Counted from the first letter of the stretch, positions 17,660 through 26,539 are shown. The stretch is 64,000 nt of DNA from Thermanaerosceptrum fracticalcis (GCF_000746025.2 NZ_CP045798.1:1722501-1786500), one strand, 5' to 3'. Numbers and translations: made by a program. The notes: generated by a model not told the origin, from the letters alone.

Positions 17660-19054
17660 ATGGATTCTGTTAACGCTATCCGGGAACTAAAAGCAACGCT
17701 GGGGGAACACAAGGTTCTCACTGCAAAAGAAGACCTGATCTGCTATTCTTATGATTCTTCCCCCTATATCTGTCAACCCCTGGCTGTGGCTGTTCCAGAA
17801 AATAGGGAAGACGTGCAGGCAATTTTAAAGGCCGCATCCAAATATCAAACACCCGTCATCCCCCGGGGAGGAGGTACCAGTCTCGCCGGAGGCAGCGTAC
17901 CTAGCGAGGGATCTATCGTCATAGATATGAGCAGGATGAACAGGATCCTGGAGATTGATACCAAGAACTTAGTCGCCGTGGTCCAACCCGGCGTGATTAC
18001 TGCTGACCTGCACAGGGCTGTGGAAGCCCAGGGCCTCTTTTATCCCCCTGACCCCCAAAGCATGAACATGTGTACCATTGGTGGTAATATCGCTACCAAC
18101 GCCGGTGGACCAAAGTGTTTTAAATACGGTGTTACTAAAGATTATGTCCTGGGATTGGAATTTGTCCTGGCTGACGGGCGTGTCCTCAGAACAGGGGGCA
18201 AAACCATCAAAAATGTCTCCGGCTACGATTTGACCCGTCTTTTCGTGGGTTCCGAAGGTACCCTGGGCATTATCACAGAAATTATCCTCCGTCTTATTCC
18301 GTTGCCCCAGGCCAAGCGCACCGCCCTGGCTCTTTTCAACACCCTGGAAGAAGGGGCAGCGGCTGTTTCGGGCATTATTGAAAGACGCATTGTACCTACC
18401 ACCCTGGAACTGATGGACCAGGACAATATGACCTTGATCGAAAAAGCCAAGCACGTGGGCTTCCCCACCGATGCTGAGGCAGGTATCCTCATTGAAGTCG
18501 ATGGTAAAACCCGGGAGGTTGATGAGGATATTGTCCGGGTAGCCGAAATCTGCAAAGAATTCGGGGCCAGGGAAGTGAGGATTGCCCAGACACCTGAAGA
18601 AGCGGCAGCCCTCTGGGCCGGTCGCAAAGCATCTTTCGGCTGTCTCACCCATAGTACCCGTTCCATCTTTACGGAGGATGCCACCGTTCCCCGCAGCGAG
18701 CTGGTCAACGCCGTCCGGGAATTTAAAGCACTGGGCAAAAAATACAACCTGCGGATACCCATCCTGGGCCATACTGGGGATGGCAACCTCCACCCATCCA
18801 TTCTTTTTGATGAACGGGACAGCGAGGAAGTAGCCCGAGTAGAAAAATGTGTCGACGAAATGTTTGCCCTTGCCCTCAAACTGGGCGGTACTTTAAGCGG
18901 CGAACACGGCATTGGTATCGCCAAGAGAAAATATATTCCCTGGGAGTTTGGGGAAACGGGACTGGAAGTACTGCGAAACATAAAAAAAGCCTTTGACCCC
19001 CTTAATATCTTAAATCCCGGTAAAGTCGTCCTTTTAGGTGAAGCCCATGAATGA
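17660..19054 (+). CDS. glcD: FAD-binding oxidase subunit, GlcD/D-lactate dehydrogenase type
   Basis: Flavoprotein oxidising a D-2-hydroxyacid such as glycolate or D-lactate; FAD_binding_4 (PCMH) domain in residues about 35-215 with VIPRGGGTSLAGGSVP and the NMCTIGGNIATNAGGPKCFK loop, then the FAD-linked oxidase C-terminal domain ending in GTLSGEHGIGIAKRKY and FDPLNILNPGKV. About 464 aa, full length. I chose the ATG eight bases after AAGGAG rather than the TTG two codons earlier. It overlaps the glcF-like gene by eight bases, so electrons likely pass from this subunit to that Fe-S partner. Confidence 0.92.
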   Translation: MDSVNAIRELKATLGEHKVLTAKEDLICYSYDSSPYICQPLAVAVPENREDVQAILKAASKYQTPVIPRGGGTSLAGGSVPSEGSIVIDMSRMNRILEIDTKNLVAVVQPGVITADLHRAVEAQGLFYPPDPQSMNMCTIGGNIATNAGGPKCFKYGVTKDYVLGLEFVLADGRVLRTGGKTIKNVSGYDLTRLFVGSEGTLGIITEIILRLIPLPQAKRTALALFNTLEEGAAAVSGIIERRIVPTTLELMDQDNMTLIEKAKHVGFPTDAEAGILIEVDGKTREVDEDIVRVAEICKEFGAREVRIAQTPEEAAALWAGRKASFGCLTHSTRSIFTEDATVPRSELVNAVREFKALGKKYNLRIPILGHTGDGNLHPSILFDERDSEEVARVEKCVDEMFALALKLGGTLSGEHGIGIAKRKYIPWEFGETGLEVLRNIKKAFDPLNILNPGKVVLLGEAHE

Positions 19055-20273
19055 TGAGTACATTAAACCATACCAAGATGAAACTGAACGCTGCCTGCGC
19101 TGCGGCATCTGCCTGGGTTTCTGCCCTGTTTATCATGCAGAAAGGCATGAAGGCACCGCAGCCCGGGGGAAAATCCGGATGACCCGTGAACTGCTGACAG
19201 GAAATCTCCAGTTAACCCCCCGCCTCAGGAAGTTTATCGACCTCTGCTTAGGCTGCCAGGCCTGTGCGGAAAGCTGCCCCAATAAAATTCCCACCGATAA
19301 AATAGTAGCGGCAGCCCGGGCCCAGTTCGTAAAAGACCAGGGCTTACCCATGGTTTACTACCTGGCCCTGCGCTGGGGCTTAAAGAATCCGGCTGTCATG
19401 GAAACTGTTTTTGCCTCCCTTGGTCTGGCCAGGAATCTCTCTTTAACGAAGCTCTTGCCCCACTCCCTCAAAGAAAAAGAAGAAATTCTCCCGCCCCTGC
19501 CGTCTAAGACTTTCTGGGAACAGTATAAAGCTAAACCAGGTAGCGGAAAAAAAGTGGCCTACTTTGTGGGCTGTATGACCAATCTGGTCTTTCCCCAGGT
19601 CGGGTTAACGGCTGTACGGATGCTGGAAGCCCACGGCTATGAGGTCATTGTTCCCAAGGTATACTGCTGCGGGTTGCCCCATTATTCTTCCGGCGACATG
19701 GATACCGCCCGGGAACTGGCGTTAAAAAACGTGGATATCTTCTCTACCCATGGGGTGGAAGACATCATTACCGATTGTGGTTCCTGCGGCAGCGCCCTTA
19801 GGGAATACCCTCACTGGCTAAAAGACCAAGACCAGTCCAAGGCCCAGGAATTCGCCGGCAAAGTACGGGATATCACGGAATTCCTGGTCAACGATGCCGG
19901 AATCAAACCTGGCTCCTTGGTCCTTAACAGGACCGTCACCTACCATGATTCCTGCCATCTTAACCGGACCATGGGAGTTACCAGAGAACCCCGTCTACTC
20001 TTAAAATCCCTGCCGGGGGTAGAATACCGGGAAATGATTGATGCCAATCGCTGCTGCGGGGGCGCCGGCACCTTCAACATTAAAAACCCGGAAGTATCTA
20101 TGAAAATCCTTGAACGGAAAATGGCCACGACTAAGGAGACAGGCGCCAATACCTTGGCTGTGGGCTGTCCCAGTTGCCGCATGCAGCTGGCCCTGGGTGC
20201 CAGGAAGTTTAATGTGCCCGTAGAAATACTCCATCCGGTGGAACTGTTAGCCATGAGTTATGGGCAAAAATAA
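19047..20273 (+). CDS. glcF: Iron-sulfur subunit of glycolate/lactate oxidase (GlcF type)
   Basis: Two 4Fe-4S ferredoxin motifs in the N-terminal quarter (CLRCGICLGFCPVYH; CLGCQACAESCPNKIP) and two CCG (cysteine-rich, HdrB-like) domains in the C-terminal half (YFVGCMTNLVFPQ ... VYCCGLPHYSSG; TYHDSCHLNRTMGV ... CCGGAGTFNI ... VGCPSCRMQL). About 408 aa. Passes electrons from GlcD to a quinone or other acceptor. Start set at MNDEYIKPYQ, with AGGTG six bases upstream. Confidence 0.92.
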   Translation: MNDEYIKPYQDETERCLRCGICLGFCPVYHAERHEGTAARGKIRMTRELLTGNLQLTPRLRKFIDLCLGCQACAESCPNKIPTDKIVAAARAQFVKDQGLPMVYYLALRWGLKNPAVMETVFASLGLARNLSLTKLLPHSLKEKEEILPPLPSKTFWEQYKAKPGSGKKVAYFVGCMTNLVFPQVGLTAVRMLEAHGYEVIVPKVYCCGLPHYSSGDMDTARELALKNVDIFSTHGVEDIITDCGSCGSALREYPHWLKDQDQSKAQEFAGKVRDITEFLVNDAGIKPGSLVLNRTVTYHDSCHLNRTMGVTREPRLLLKSLPGVEYREMIDANRCCGGAGTFNIKNPEVSMKILERKMATTKETGANTLAVGCPSCRMQLALGARKFNVPVEILHPVELLAMSYGQK

Positions 20274-20303
20274 GAAATGAAACCTTTAACTATTAATGTT
20301 ATA

Positions 20304-20345
20304 AAAAGGGAATGGATGCCTAAGGTGGAGCATCCATTCCCTTTT
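20304..20345. terminator. Bidirectional terminator between glcF and the EamA gene
   Basis: Perfect 16-bp stem AAAAGGGAATGGATGC / GCATCCATTCCCTTTT with a 10-base loop, flanked by A-tract and T-tract so it can serve both converging genes. The EamA stop codon lies at its right edge. Confidence 0.92.
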
Positions 20346-21264
20346 AGTATTTCACTGTAATTTTATCTGCCTGTGCTTTCCCCATCTGCGAAGTTAAATA
20401 CACCCCGGTAATGATGAGAACACCGCCCAGGAGATGAGCATAAATAAGTTTTTCCTGCAAAAATATAATACCGAACAGGGAAGCGAAAACCACGACCAGG
20501 TTCTGGTAGATATTTGCCCGGTTAGGACCCAGTTCCAACATGGCTTTATTAAAGAACAGAAAGGATACTATAGTGGGAAATATCCCGAAATAGAGGAGAC
20601 TCAGGTAATGATAAGGCGCCAGATTTCTTATCCACTCTATACCGCCCTGATAGTTTTCATAAATAATTAAAGGCGTGGTAAAAATAAGTCCACCCAAAAT
20701 AGATGCGGCAAAAACGGCTTTAGACGGAGCCAGCCTTCCTTTTAACTTTAATACCATGGAATAGACAGCCCAGAGCAGTACAGCAACCAGCATGATGAGG
20801 TCACCTTTATTAAAGGTTAAGCCTATAAGATTTTCCCACTTCCCCCGGGCAATAATCAAAACTACACCCGCAAAAGAAAAGATAATACCTCCCAGTTGTC
20901 TTAAGGTAATCCTTTCCTTGAGGAAAATAAAACTAAACAGGATAACGGTGACCGGAGAAAAAGAATTAATCAGAGCGGTATTGGTAGCAGTGGTATACTG
21001 AACCGCAAGGTATACACACATATTAAAACCTAAAATTCCTGTTAAACCCAGGGCGGCAAAAGCAGGCCAGTTGGCGAGGAGGATATCTTTATGTTCCTTT
21101 AGCTCACGCCAAGCAAGGGGTAAAAAAATGAGGAAAGCCTCCGTCCAGCGCAGATATGACAGGGTCAGCGGCGGTATACTGCCGGTAACAGCTCTCCCTA
21201 AAGCAATGTTGCCACCCCAAAAAAGGGTAGCCAGGACCAGCAGCAAGTGTGGAGATTTAATCAT
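20344..21264 (-). CDS. EamA/RhaT (DMT superfamily) transporter
   Basis: 306 aa, ten hydrophobic segments, two EamA repeats: LVLATLFWGGNIALGRAVTG at the start with SYLRWTEAFLIFLPLAW, then around residue 155 GDLIMLVAVLLWAVYSMVLK and the late IYQNLVVVFASLFGIIFLQEKL. Most similar in style to the YdcZ/RhaT-like exporters rather than to the paralogue at 5.3 kb. Likely effluxes amino acids or related metabolites; substrate unknown. Confidence 0.88.
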   Translation of the reverse strand: MIKSPHLLLVLATLFWGGNIALGRAVTGSIPPLTLSYLRWTEAFLIFLPLAWRELKEHKDILLANWPAFAALGLTGILGFNMCVYLAVQYTTATNTALINSFSPVTVILFSFIFLKERITLRQLGGIIFSFAGVVLIIARGKWENLIGLTFNKGDLIMLVAVLLWAVYSMVLKLKGRLAPSKAVFAASILGGLIFTTPLIIYENYQGGIEWIRNLAPYHYLSLLYFGIFPTIVSFLFFNKAMLELGPNRANIYQNLVVVFASLFGIIFLQEKLIYAHLLGGVLIITGVYLTSQMGKAQADKITVKY

Positions 21265-21369
21265 TTCATCCTTCTCCTTTTCTATTGCTTATACTGATAT
21301 AATAAAACATTTCCGTATACTTGTTAATTCTTATTAAAACAACACATGATAATGGTATATAAGGAAAGG

Positions 21370-21594
21370 GGACACACCTGCTGAAGCATAGGTATTTCTC
21401 TGGGGACAGGAATGTCCCCATCGGTATTGGACACACCTGCTGAAGCATAGGTATTTCTCTGGGGACAGGAATGTCCCCATCGGTATTGGACACACCTGCT
21501 GAAGCATAGGTATTTCTCTGGGGACAGGAATGTCCCCATCGGTATTGGACACACCTGCTGAAGCATAGGTATTTCTCAAAAGAGAGGAATGTCC
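21370..21594. repeat. 59-bp tandem repeat array with REP-like palindrome (3.8 copies)
   Basis: Copies begin at 21370, 21429, 21488 and 21547, exactly 59 bp apart. Three are identical; the fourth diverges in its second half. Each begins GGACACACCTGCTGAAGCAT and carries the palindrome GGGGACAGGAATGTCCCC. The 26-base head (GAAAGGGGACACACC...) recurs at 63.2 kb with one mismatch, so this is a dispersed genomic element that has expanded here. Minus-strand shadow frames through it (80-126 codons) are repetitive and not genes. Confidence 0.93.
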
Positions 21595-21616
21595 CCAATA
21601 TAATAGGTGATAAGCG

Positions 21617-21955
21617 GTGAAGTTACACATCTTGTGCGGCATTCCCGGCAGCGGCAAATCAACTTTAGGTACCCGTCTTCCCGGATATATTGTCTCCACT
21701 GATAGCCTGCGCAAATTTCTCTGGAACTATGAAGCCATTGTGCAGCATGATACACTGGTCTTTACATTAGCCGAAAAGATTATCGCTTACCTGCTCTCCA
21801 AAGGGAACGGAAAGTGCCCACTTATGTAATCAAATCCCTTTATAAATCCTTTCAAATTCCCTAGATAAAAGAAGGTATCAATGTGATAAAAATTTATAAT
21901 GAAGAACTAAGGATAGTCAAAATCATGCCTGCCCGGAGGAATCTCAAAAGATAAT
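21617..21955 (+). pseudogene. Broken P-loop kinase/ATPase
   Basis: Opens with a GTG and MKLHILCGIPGSGKSTLGTR, a Walker A of the polynucleotide-kinase/AAA type, and VSTDSLRKFLW typical of small nucleotide or nucleic-acid kinases. After about 62 codons the frame shifts: RKVPTYVIKSLYKSFQIP then TAG then IKEGINVI, matching the far C-terminal part of such proteins. The middle (about 60 residues) is missing, so a deletion, a shift and a stop have inactivated it. Confidence 0.65.
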
Positions 21956-21995
21956 TTCCAGACGTCGCTTCTCCCTTGATTGCTATAAAATGAAA

Positions 21996-22034
21996 GCGTG
22001 GTCTTGTTCATCCCAAGACCACGCTTTCATTTTT
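21996..22034. terminator. Bidirectional terminator
   Basis: Stem AATGAAAGCGTGGTCTTG / CAAGACCACGCTTTCATT with loop TTCATCC, flanked by A and T tracts, between the converging kinase and glycosylase remnants. Confidence 0.88.
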
Positions 22035-22038
22035 CATA

Positions 22039-22275
22039 TTAAGGTTTATCCATATAACCGCCGTTTCGGATAGTTTCCTCCAGAGTCCCGGGAATAGCGG
22101 AATACAGGCGGGAAACTTCCTCCCGGTCCAGTTCATTAGCTTTTCGGTCAGGCCTGATCCCTGCCGCAAAGAGTATCTCGTCGGAATAACAATTACCGAT
22201 TCCTGCAATAAACTCCTGATCAGTGAGGAGTGGTTTGAGTGCACCCTTCCAGGGAAACCATTTGAAGCAGCCTAA
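22039..22275 (-). pseudogene. Fragment of formamidopyrimidine-DNA glycosylase (MutM/Fpg-like)
   Basis: Reads GALKPLLTDQEFIAGIGNCY then SDEILFAAGIRPDRKANEL and IRNGGYMDKP, the helix-two-turn-helix region of Fpg/Nei DNA glycosylases. The N-terminal catalytic Pro-Glu domain and the C-terminal zinc finger are both missing, so it is inactive. Upstream it joins the end of the membrane-protein gene at 22272, where a deletion evidently removed the rest. Confidence 0.72.
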
Positions 22276-22781
22276 AGATACGTTTTTACTCTTACGATAA
22301 CAGCAGCCAAGACCGGCGCCCAGATGGCGCTGTAGAGTAGGGTTAAACATAGGGTGACGGGTATCAGCAAAGCCCTCTTCACTCCTGTGAGCCAGGGTAA
22401 CACAGGTATACCAAGGAGGAAACCGAGTATAAACATCCCAACGGAAAGCAAAAGGGCAGCAATCCCTACCACCGCCGGGAAAGGTGCCTGGCGTTTCATC
22501 AGGATCCCCAGGGAGAGTCCCAGAAGTCCCGAGGAAAGAAAAAAGATTAGGGCCTGGGGCACACTGAGGGTAAGCATGATAAACCCGGCCACCAGGTAAG
22601 CCAAAAAACCCGTGATTCCATGGATATAGCCTGCCAGAGCAATGGGCAGGGTACTCAAAGAACTAAAAGAAATTCCAATAAAAGGGAGATAAAGGGGTGA
22701 AGCCTGAAATCCTACGGCTACGCTCGCTAAAAGTGCCCCTATCGTTAGATTACGGGGGTTTTTCCATTCCTTATTGTTCAT
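22272..22781 (-). CDS. Small multi-spanning membrane protein, possibly an ECF substrate-binding (S) component
   Basis: About 169 aa with five or six hydrophobic segments (LTIGALLASVAVG, LPIALAGYIHGITGFLAYLV, ALIFFLSSGLLGLSLGI, and two more). The pattern of a glycine-rich second helix and short loops recalls S components of energy-coupling-factor transporters, but I cannot name a substrate. Start at MNNKEWKNP, AGGTG six bases upstream; a longer frame to 22865 has no ribosome site. Its last codons abut the Fpg fragment, so the native C-terminus may have been altered. Confidence 0.6.
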   Translation of the reverse strand: MNNKEWKNPRNLTIGALLASVAVGFQASPLYLPFIGISFSSLSTLPIALAGYIHGITGFLAYLVAGFIMLTLSVPQALIFFLSSGLLGLSLGILMKRQAPFPAVVGIAALLLSVGMFILGFLLGIPVLPWLTGVKRALLIPVTLCLTLLYSAIWAPVLAAVIVRVKTYL

Positions 22782-22948
22782 TTTCAGCACCTGCCATCTG
22801 TTCATTCTTTGTGTAATTATATTCGTAACCCCGAGAAAAGTACGTATTGCTGTAAAATATTGCAATTACACAAAATGAGTTTTTAGGCAGGATTCTCCTC
22901 GTTTATGTCGAAAAAACTTAAGTGGCATAAAAGAGAGGAGCAGCAATA

Positions 22949-24092
22949 ATGAGAAAATACACGGGGTTGTTAAAAGGAACAGCTTTGGTTTTGTCTTTCT
23001 TTTTAGGAACAAGCCTTTTTGTGACGGCAGGAGCAGCAGAACTGGACTTAAAAAAACGCCAGGAACTGATTGAGCAAAAAATAAGGGAACAACAAGAACT
23101 TCTCCAGCAAAAGAAAAAAGAAGAACACAAAAACCTGCTGGAACTTAAATACATAAACAATGTACTTTCCTCAACGGAAAAAGAATTACGCACCACGGAA
23201 AGCAAACTGTCGAAAACGGAAAAAGAATTAAAATACCTGGAGAGTGAATTAAATAAATCCCAGAATAATCTTCAAAAAAACACAAAGATTCTTGAGGCGT
23301 GTAAGGGCTCTTTATGAACAGAGCGAGGTACATGTTCTGGAGGTTTTGCTCAATTCTACCAGTATTACGGATTTTTTGACCCGCTGGGATTTATTAAGCC
23401 GTATCGCGGAAAAGGATATGGAACTTATCGATAGCGTTAAAGAGGAAATTGCATTTTACCAGGACAAACAAAAACAATTTCTGGTGAAAAAAGAAACCCT
23501 GGTTAACCTGCAGGCAGACCAGAATGAAAAAAAACATAAACTGGAAATCGCCAGTTCCCGTCAAAAAGAAATTCTGAAAGACATTCAATCAGACAAGGCC
23601 GCTATTGAACAGGCTCTGGACGAACTGGAGGCCGAATCAAAGAAAATTGAGGCCGAACTGCGTCGCCTGGCGGGAAATAATAGTGGAAAATATCTGGGAA
23701 GCGGTAAGCTAGCCTGGCCTACTCCCGATTATAGTAGAATCACCTCCCCTTTCGGCTGGCGCAGGCATCCTATCTTGAGAACCAACCGTTTCCACACAGG
23801 GGTTGACATTGGTGCCCCCCACGGTGCTACCATCGTAGCTGCCGAAAACGGCAAGGTTATTGATGTAGGCTGGCGAGGAGGATACGGCAGAGTCGTCATG
23901 ATCAGTCACGGCGGCAATATCGTCACCCTCTATGCCCATACCTCCGCCGCCTTAGTGGAACCGGGAGAAGAAGTGAAAAAGGGTCAAGCTATCGCCCGGG
24001 TAGGAAGTACAGGCTGGAGCACCGGTCCCCACCTGCATTTTGAAGTAAGGTTTAACGGGGAACCACAGAATCCAATGTCGTATCTAAAATAA
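22949..24092 (+). pseudogene. M23 peptidase with coiled coil (EnvC-like), frameshifted
   Basis: Murein hydrolase or hydrolase activator. First frame 22949-23317: signal peptide (TALVLSFFLGTSLFVTAGAA) and a long coiled coil. Second frame from about 23292 to 24092: further coiled coil, then the LytM domain SPFGWRRHPILRTNRFHTGV, HGGNIVTLYAHTS, GWSTGPHLHFEV with the HxxxD, HLH zinc ligands intact. Joining them needs two extra bases near 23297 (ILE-KRVRALYEQ). Either a recent mutation or a sequencing error; with that repaired the protein would be about 381 aa and look complete. Confidence 0.85.
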
Positions 24093-24141
24093 GGAATAGC
24101 AAAAAATGAGAATGCCGAGCATTCTCATTTTTTGCTATTCC
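24093..24141. terminator. Bidirectional terminator between the M23 and ZIP genes
   Basis: 22-bp perfect stem (24093-24114 with 24120-24141) with loop CCGAG, containing internal A6 and T6 tracts. Serves both converging genes. Confidence 0.92.
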
Positions 24142-24164
24142 TTATCAATTTTTTCTATTAATTA

Positions 24165-24983
24165 TTAGGCAAAAAGCAAAAGACTCACAGCCATAACAGC
24201 CATTCCGGCGACCAGCCCGTAAAGCGAAAGGTGGTGCCCACCATATTCCCGTGAAGCGGGCAAGAGCTCATCGAAAGAGATAAAAATCATAATACCGGCC
24301 ACAGCCGCAAACAATAAGCCAAAAATCAGCTCACTCATGACATATTTAAGAGCAATGATGCCGAGCAAAGCTCCCAGTGGCTCTGATAGGCCGGAAAGAA
24401 AAGAATATAGAAAAGCTTTTTTTCTGCTGCCTGTAGCGTAATAAACAGGTATGGAAACAGCTACACCTTCCGGTATATTGTGAATAGCCACGGCAATAGC
24501 CACACCGATACCTAAAGTGGGATCATTTAAGGCAGCCGTAAAAGTGGCCAGCCCTTCAGGGAAATTGTGAATAGCAATGGCTAAAGCAGAAAAAAGCCCC
24601 ATCCGCAACAGCCGTTCTTTGTCCGGTTTCTTTTTCCTGTTTTCTATTTCTTCCACTTTCCTTATTTCATGGGGATTTTCAAATTCCGGCACCAGGCTGT
24701 CAATGATGGCTATTAATAACATCCCTGCAAAAAAAGCCAAAACTGCACACCACGGTCCCATCTTGATACCTAGCTGAGCAGTGAGGATTTCCCTGGATTT
24801 AGTTAATATCTCGACAAAGGAAATATAAACCATAACCCCGCCAGAAAAACCCAGAGATACCGAGAGAAAAGCAGTGTTGGTTTTTTTAGCCAGCAAGGCT
24901 ATTAAACTTCCGATCCCCGTGGATAAACCGGCAAATAAAGTAAGACCGAAAGCTAAGAGCACAGCGTCATCGTACACACGCAT
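24165..24983 (-). CDS. zupT: ZIP family metal transporter (ZupT-like)
   Basis: Imports divalent metal (zinc, possibly iron or manganese). Eight TM segments; metal-site helices AIAIHNFPEGLATFTAAL (HNxPEG) and AVAIHNIPEGVAVSIPVYY (second HNxPEG) are both intact; the loop after TM3 is charged (VEEIENRKKKPDKE). 272 aa, normal. AAGGAG lies close to the ATG; a GTG two codons later has better spacing, so the exact start is open. Divergent from the DUF2325 gene across a region with two Fur-like boxes, implying metal control. Confidence 0.9.
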   Translation of the reverse strand: MRVYDDAVLLAFGLTLFAGLSTGIGSLIALLAKKTNTAFLSVSLGFSGGVMVYISFVEILTKSREILTAQLGIKMGPWCAVLAFFAGMLLIAIIDSLVPEFENPHEIRKVEEIENRKKKPDKERLLRMGLFSALAIAIHNFPEGLATFTAALNDPTLGIGVAIAVAIHNIPEGVAVSIPVYYATGSRKKAFLYSFLSGLSEPLGALLGIIALKYVMSELIFGLLFAAVAGIMIFISFDELLPASREYGGHHLSLYGLVAGMAVMAVSLLLFA

Positions 24984-25126
24984 ATCTCCTTTTTAAAATT
25001 ACATTAGACTATTTATTAGACAATCCTCCTTCTTTCTCCTTTTCAAATTTACTTAAAATATTGCCTTATCAACGGTAAAGAGGAAATCTTGACAACCCCG
25101 CATACTCAAAATATAATTTAACTAAT

Positions 25127-25141
25127 TGATAATGTTTCTCA
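25127..25141. promoter_or_regulatory. Fur/Zur-like box 1
   Basis: TGATAATGTTTCTCA matches the 7-1-7 inverted repeat TGATAAT-N-ATTATCA at 13 of 15 counted positions, in the zupT/DUF2325 divergent promoter region. Confidence 0.5.
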
Positions 25142-25199
25142 TTTAATTCATTCAGGAATAGATTTTTAACTAGAATTTAAGCTTATTAAATTTAACAAT

Positions 25200-25214
25200 T
25201 GATAATTATTGTCA
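25200..25214. promoter_or_regulatory. Fur/Zur-like box 2
   Basis: TGATAATTATTGTCA differs at a single position from the 7-1-7 Fur consensus. It lies about 35 bp before the DUF2325 start codon, where binding would block transcription. The rest of 24984-25249 is AT-rich promoter sequence with no gene. Confidence 0.65.
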
Positions 25215-25249
25215 TTTTTAGTAAATAATTATAAAGGAGGAGCATAAGA

Positions 25250-25531
25250 ATGAGTGTTTTGGTTATTGGCGGGGACAGACTCGGTAATATTTATGATAAT
25301 CTCCAAAAGAAAGGTTTTACGAGGATCCAACATCTTTGTGGCCGTAAAAAAGGTCATTTAAAATCAGATATTACTGGCAATTTTGACGTTATACTGGTAC
25401 TTACTGATCACGTTAATCATTCTTTAGCCCGGTTAGTAAAAAAGCGAGCCAGGCAAACCAACACTACGGTTATTTACGCCAGACGTTCCTGGTCTGACAT
25501 TGAAGCAAGAAAGTTTCGGGAATGTGACTGA
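25250..25531 (+). CDS. DUF2325 domain protein
   Basis: 93 aa. MSVLVIGGDRLGNIYDNLQK, RIQHLCGRKKGH and DVILVLTDHVNHSLARLVKK are the usual marks of DUF2325, a small Rossmann-like domain with no established biochemistry that often lies beside metal or dinucleotide-signalling genes. AAGGAGG precedes ATG. First gene of a likely three-gene operon with HD-GYP and DUF2023, behind Fur-like boxes, so probably part of a metal-limitation response (inference). Confidence 0.8.
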   Translation: MSVLVIGGDRLGNIYDNLQKKGFTRIQHLCGRKKGHLKSDITGNFDVILVLTDHVNHSLARLVKKRARQTNTTVIYARRSWSDIEARKFRECD

Positions 25532-25533
25532 CC

Positions 25534-26157
25534 ATGTTAAGACTGATGAAAGCAAGAAAAGAAGAAGAAAACATATTCCACGACATTATCGAATGCCTGG
25601 TAGCAGCTCTGGAAGCTAAAGACCCATATACGAAAGGACATTCTACAAGAGTGGCTGACATGGCTTATGATTTAGCCCAAAAAATAGGCCTTAAAGGCAA
25701 AACACTCAACGATGTACATATAGCTGCCCATCTTCATGATATCGGCAAAATCGGCATCCCCGATAATATCTTGAATAAAAAAGAAAGATTAACCCCCAAA
25801 GAATGGAGACATATCCAACGCCATGCAGAAATTGGCTATGAAATCCTGAATAAGTCGGGCAGGTTACGGGATATTGCTATTATAGTTCTCCATCACCATG
25901 AACGCTGGGATGGTAAGGGCTATCCTTTAGGAAAAAAAGGTAAAGAGATACCTTTAGGTTCAAGATTAATAGCCATCTGTGATTCCATTGATGCCATTAC
26001 TTCAGAGCGACCTTATCGCAGAGCCTTATCCTGGGATGAATGCCGTCAGGAAATAATGGTTAATAAGGGTACACAGTTTGATCCTTTTTTAATAGAGGCC
26101 GTTCACAAAATGTGGCCAGAATGGCAGGACCATTACTCCACAATGTCCCGTAGTTAA
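25534..26157 (+). CDS. HD-GYP domain phosphodiesterase
   Basis: 207 aa, almost only a HD-GYP domain: HSTRVADMAYDLAQKIGL, HLHDIGKIGIPDNIL, HHHERWDGKGYPLGKKG, AICDSIDAITSERPYR. All metal and GYP residues are present, so hydrolysis of cyclic di-GMP (or a related cyclic dinucleotide) is likely. There is no sensor domain; the short basic N-terminus may bind a partner. Begins two bases after DUF2325 ends, so the two are probably coupled. Confidence 0.88.
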   Translation: MLRLMKARKEEENIFHDIIECLVAALEAKDPYTKGHSTRVADMAYDLAQKIGLKGKTLNDVHIAAHLHDIGKIGIPDNILNKKERLTPKEWRHIQRHAEIGYEILNKSGRLRDIAIIVLHHHERWDGKGYPLGKKGKEIPLGSRLIAICDSIDAITSERPYRRALSWDECRQEIMVNKGTQFDPFLIEAVHKMWPEWQDHYSTMSRS

Positions 26158-26188
26158 CAAAGCATAAAAACGAAAGGAAAGAACTTTT

Positions 26189-26539
26189 ATGGAAGTGTTC
26201 GCCCATCATATTTACGAATTTAAAAAGGGCTTACGAAATCTGATCCTGCATACCACCCATAAAGCTATGAAGGAAAAAATAATTATCCGCTTAGAAAAAG
26301 AAAAAATCCCCTATCTTATTTATCCGGTAGGGGAAAAAAATATCAATGTATTTTTTGGTGAGGCCAAATGCATAGATGTAATTAAATCCTTCAAGAAACA
26401 AGGTTTAAACGACTATACTGATGAAGAAGACTACATTTTAGGCATTATGCTGGGATATGACTGTATAAAACAATGTGAAAGATATCTGAAAAGAAAACTC
26501 AAAGAAAAATCATTTGCCGAAAAATTACTTACCGGCTAG
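26189..26539 (+). CDS. DUF2023 family protein
   Basis: 116 aa. MEVFAHHIYEFKKGLRNLIL and KEKIPYLIYPVGEKNINVFF are typical of DUF2023, a small protein of unknown function, often next to flavodoxin-like or metal-related genes. GAAAGGA lies upstream of the ATG. Last gene of the DUF2325/HD-GYP operon; its 3' end overlaps that of cbiN by 15 bp in convergent orientation. Confidence 0.75.
   Translation: MEVFAHHIYEFKKGLRNLILHTTHKAMKEKIIIRLEKEKIPYLIYPVGEKNINVFFGEAKCIDVIKSFKKQGLNDYTDEEDYILGIMLGYDCIKQCERYLKRKLKEKSFAEKLLTG

Noticed and set aside
17969-18981. Two long minus-strand frames (274 and 252 codons)
   Set aside because: Both are antisense to the well-supported glcD gene and have low-complexity composition.
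21370-21594. Tandem array considered as a CRISPR
   Set aside because: Units are contiguous 59-mers with no unique spacers, and no cas genes are near.
21266-21714. Overlapping minus-strand frames of 80-126 codons
   Set aside because: They translate the 59-bp tandem repeat in shifted phases; repetition, not coding, explains the open frame (59 is not a multiple of 3).
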